The notes under the pieces were generated by a model. That model worked only from the letters and a program-made list of their open reading frames with translations, did not search any database and was not told the origin of the DNA. Both the position numbers and the translations under genes were made by a program. DNA of 64,000 nucleotides from Thauera sp. K11 (GTDB lineage: Bacteria; Pseudomonadota; Gammaproteobacteria; Burkholderiales; Rhodocyclaceae): NCBI RefSeq assembly GCF_002354895.1, contig NZ_CP023439.1, positions 2,604,001-2,668,000 on the forward strand. Reading direction: 5' to 3'. Shown here piece by piece: positions 62,001-64,000 of the stretch (its first letter is position 1; each line of letters opens with the position of its first letter).

Positions 62001-64000
62001 CCGCCTTCAGCGTCAGGCGACCCGCATTGCCGCCCGCGTGCCATACCGGGAGGGCGCCCGTGGCGAGCGAGGCAGTGTTCTGGAAGGCGGTGGAGGCATT
62101 GGTCACCGCCACGTCGCCAAAATCGACGTCCGCCGCGACCGTGATGTCGCCGCTCGATACCACCTGCAGGTCGTGGTTGACCGTCACGTTCGGCACGTCT
62201 GCCAGCCCGGTGTCGGCCAGGATCTTGTCGGCGTGGCCGATGAAGCGCCGCGCAGCCGCAAAGGCGCGATAGCGGCCGGTGGAAATGTTCCCCAGGTTTG
62301 CCACCTGGGTCGCCAGCGTAGTCGCTTGCGCAGTCGTCAGCGCACGGTCGTCGGCATAGGTCCTGATCGCAGCCTGGAGCGCAAGCGTAGGCGTGGCCGC
62401 GGCAGCGGCGGCCGCGCTTGCCTTGGCAGCGTAAAAGGACATGTCCACGAGGGTGCGGGCGTCCGCCGTACCGAGGAAGGACTGCGCCGCAGATCCCGCC
62501 TGATAGCCGTTCGCCGCCAGCACGCCGCCGGCGTTCGCGAGCACTGCGGCGGCGTCCAGTCCCGACTGCAGGGTGTCTGCCACGTTCGCCTGCACCAGGT
62601 CCACCACCGCCTGCGGCGTGCCCAGAGCGAGCAACCCGGCACCGATCACCGCCGCTACGCTCTCGCGCTGATTCTGGTTGGTGTCGGCAGCCGTCACACC
62701 GCGGAAGGCGGCGTCGATCGCCGCCATGGCGGCCGGGTAGAGGTCATCGTTGCCCGCCGCATCGCGCACCAGGTCGCCAGCGAACATGCCGAGGTAGGAA
62801 CCGGCATCCGCCCGCGCCAGCGCACCGAAGTCGTCTCCGGCCACCGCGCCCAGCAAGTCGCGGCCGAACATCGCCACGGTCTCGTGCGCCACAGGGCGAT
62901 TGGTCGCGGACAGGCCCGATACGGCGGCCACCGCCGCCAGCGCCAGATCGTATACGCCGCCAAGGTTGATCGTGGTGCCGCTGTTGTTCGTATCGCCGCT
63001 GGTGACCTGGCTCGCGCTGGTGCGCACATAGCCCTCCAACGCAACTTCCCGCGCGTCGAAGCTCACTGCCGATGCATCCATCCTGTCGATGGCGAGGCTC
63101 ACGCCGTCGGCCCCCTGCGGTGCCGACAGCGTCACCACGCCGGCGCGCGCATGGTCGGAGCCGGCGTCAAAGCGGCCCGAGAGGATCGCAAGGCGCGCCG
63201 CCTCGCTGCTGCCCGCGGATGCGGACACGCCGAGGTCGATGCTGCCGCCCTCGCCCGCCGTCCCCTGGCCTTCGCCGCCGGGGCCCGTACCACGGGCCAG
63301 GAGGCTCGCGCCGTCCACCGTCAGGACGCCGCTGCCCGCGCGCTCGCCGGCATTGGCATACACACGGATATCGCCGCCCTTGTCGCCCGAAGCGTCGAGC
63401 ACGCCCTGCAAGGTGATGCTGCCGTCGTCGGCCAACAGGTTGATGGAGCGGGCGGCGATGCGATCGGTGGCGGCCAGCAGCATGTCGCCGGCACGCACGC
63501 GGATCGTACGCTCGCGGCCGAATTCCGTCGTGCGCACGGCAAGGTTCGACAGCGCACCACCCGCCTCGGCGATGGTCCGCACATCCATCGTGAAGCGGCC
63601 CGCATCGCCGCCGTCCTCGGCGCTGCCCTTCAGGCTGCCGGCCACGCGCGCGCTGCCGCTGCTGGCCTCGATCGCCAGCGTGCCGGCATCCGCGCCGCCC
63701 GGCGCCGAGACGTCGACCTCGCCCTGCGCGCCCACCACCACGTCGCCGGCACCCGACTTCAGCTTCACCGTGCCGGCATCCACCGCATACGTCTCGCTGC
63801 CCATTGCCAGCAGCGTACCGGCCGCGGACACCCTTGCCGGCGCATCCGCCGTGCCGTCGATGACGACGTCGCCACTGCGCGCGGTCACGTCGATGCGGCC
63901 GGCGTGGGCCTCGACCCGGCCCGCGATCGTCACCTGCTCGCCTTCCAGCGTAAGGCTCGCGCCGATGCCGGCCGGCGTTGCGGGCGCGGCTGCGCCGCTG
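59032..64000 (-). CDS. Giant filamentous-haemagglutinin-type surface protein (5' end outside the window)
   Basis: At least 1,655 residues, with the frame open to the right edge. The sequence is a long run of short beta-helix repeats rich in Gly, Asp, Val and Ser, e.g. GGDLTVVAGDDVRNLALVTV and RIYF-like turns, with recurring units of the form A-G-D-V-x-[FL] (AAGDVVDFGMEIGHVAND). A mostly helical insert lies roughly 1,130-1,000 residues from the C-terminus. The end has a Pro/Ala linker, a GLGERDGQREASSLL stretch and a Cys-containing tail (DRCDKGKPDGGC). Expected on the cell surface as an adhesin or matrix protein. No TpsB partner is seen; the secretion and TonB genes nearby are candidates for its export. 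Confidence 0.82.
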   Translation of the reverse strand, partial: SGAAAPATPAGIGASLTLEGEQVTIAGRVEAHAGRIDVTARSGDVVIDGTADAPARVSAAGTLLAMGSETYAVDAGTVKLKSGAGDVVVGAQGEVDVSAPGGADAGTLAIEASSGSARVAGSLKGSAEDGGDAGRFTMDVRTIAEAGGALSNLAVRTTEFGRERTIRVRAGDMLLAATDRIAARSINLLADDGSITLQGVLDASGDKGGDIRVYANAGERAGSGVLTVDGASLLARGTGPGGEGQGTAGEGGSIDLGVSASAGSSEAARLAILSGRFDAGSDHARAGVVTLSAPQGADGVSLAIDRMDASAVSFDAREVALEGYVRTSASQVTSGDTNNSGTTINLGGVYDLALAAVAAVSGLSATNRPVAHETVAMFGRDLLGAVAGDDFGALARADAGSYLGMFAGDLVRDAAGNDDLYPAAMAAIDAAFRGVTAADTNQNQRESVAAVIGAGLLALGTPQAVVDLVQANVADTLQSGLDAAAVLANAGGVLAANGYQAGSAAQSFLGTADARTLVDMSFYAAKASAAAAAAATPTLALQAAIRTYADDRALTTAQATTLATQVANLGNISTGRYRAFAAARRFIGHADKILADTGLADVPNVTVNHDLQVVSSGDITVAADVDFGDVAVTNASTAFQNTASLATGALPVWHAGGNAGRLTLKADGDVKINNNLMTGMTRAFRSTTNAQTQGYVAVMSEPAPAGTPSWGIRVVAGADREAADPLAVKPFETGQKGSVEVANSKVLRGGEAGIEIAARNDVVLKGNGSAIYTVGVADVGSMAFINSTADTRSRDAFARDGGDITIRAGGSVRSDSSSAPPAVTSWLTRIGGLNDGRIGGLPPNQTNPAWFAKLTDFKQGIGTLGGGDLTVVAGDDVRNLALVTVTNGRVEGAAGDVPDAQDLKVRGGGSLAVSAGDEISGVTVYAALGDAELRSDGKQSVELALGDARAKVVAGGDLTVSRIFNPTLEGSGTGIYFSTYGDRSAVDAASLLGDVKIGDFSAGPVALAVAAAAGAVEMGQGMLLPNAANALSVLAGKDVVFKGTVTLGNSDPAMLPSPWRPGTNSNQVDFDLAGISPSLLAARGTGKVVVASAGGDVIGPDHISGGVTPALRSALPVKVSAAGDVVDFGMEIGHVANDQVSSVSAGGDVRFNTKVDAGTGELQNNSVVGFLIDGPGRLQIDAGDDVDLANSFGIVARGNARNGYLPQQAAAIEVLAGTNGADYAALLEAARPGSELGTDLYDQTIIEILTKSSGQPVNLSRILADEANSTLAERRTDSRADLQLWFERYDAALLAAMRTRSGDAAMDLDTARAAFAALPGDAQNVFYQTQRPVLNEILFAGVRYAGRLGDALGQGADGYAPGYTILGKTFGSSSGSGDKGNIEVFMSQIKTEQDVENVYSLATAHLAPDQQEHASAIALLAPLGAINVGVPGGEAGDPTRTGLVAIGKGNVNLIAEDSIEVGPSRIFTLDGGAIQGWSSESDIDGGSSPKTAAATPPPTLRPVGDGFVLDVSGSVSGGGIATLKKDPSVRNAPVRLFAPRGAVDAGDAGIRVSGDLEIGAQQIIGADNISVGGTLSSSAAPPPPAAPATVPAAASTSQSETTAALPGQGLGERDGQREASSLLSVEVVALGDGEAAGSGGKDSDRCDKGKPDGGC

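Overview
The window is high-GC bacterial DNA. Its gene content (BioC/BioH order, the PrkA-YeaH-SpoVR operon, PobA with an AraC-type regulator, a type I-C CRISPR-Cas locus, a GspDEFG system with PilMNOP-like subunits, and an FHA/ExbB-ExbD/TonB cluster) suggests a betaproteobacterium, most likely Rhodocyclales of the Thauera/Azoarcus kind. That placement is inferred from gene content; no rRNA gene is present to test it.

Layout. 1-4.9 kb: the start of a YgiQ-like radical SAM gene facing out, then bioH-bioC (biotin pimeloyl-ester branch), a phosphoglycerate-mutase-like hypothetical gene and recJ. 5-10.1 kb: prkA-yeaH-spoVR, a stress operon preceded by a -24/-12 (sigma-54) promoter and NtrC-like sites. 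10.1-14 kb: AraC-type regulator, pobA, a carboxymuconolactone-decarboxylase-fold gene and a LigB-type extradiol dioxygenase, which look like a 4-hydroxybenzoate/protocatechuate module. 14.3-16.5 kb: prfB with its programmed +1 frameshift, and two small envelope proteins. 16.7-23.2 kb: an MksBEF/Wadjet-like SMC set (kleisin, KITE and SMC ATPase) whose ATPase is separated from its partners by two genes on the opposite strand, a frameshifted FmdE-like gene and a class I amidotransferase. 23.5 kb: a YegP-like protein.

24.0-36.6 kb holds a complete type I-C CRISPR-Cas locus read right to left: cas3, cas5c, cas8c (with an internal cas11c start), cas7, cas4, cas1, cas2, leader, and an array of about 68 repeats whose decayed repeats lie at the distal end. 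The gap between cas3 and cas5c is the most unusual part of the window. It holds an unannotated 50-residue single-pass membrane ORF. Its 3' end carries the last 12 bases of the CRISPR repeat, which is the mature 5' handle. These are followed at once by a spacer-like sequence whose first 16 bases match a site overlapping a candidate promoter just upstream of the ORF. A hairpin beginning GTC stands where the next repeat would be. This has the architecture of a CreA/CreR-like, crRNA-resembling regulatory RNA that would guide Cascade to its own locus.

37-42.9 kb: a chemoreceptor with a FliA-type promoter, lysS, a fatty-acid-hydroxylase-family membrane protein, and a divergent pair (Ala/Lys-rich H1-like protein and an orphan ParA ATPase) around a palindrome. 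42.9-52.2 kb: one long overlapping operon for a type II secretion/type IV pilus-like machine (GspG, F, E, PilM/N/O/P-like, GspD, three pseudopilins). 52.5-64 kb: a lytic transglycosylase, then a surface cluster: a very large FHA-type exoprotein (5' end outside the window), a DUF2341-LamG-ExbB fusion, two ExbD proteins, a TonB-like protein, a 16-strand-type putative porin and a periplasmic coiled-coil protein. The shared neighbourhood suggests that the secretion machine, the energised TonB complex and the giant exoprotein work together at the cell surface; this is inference.
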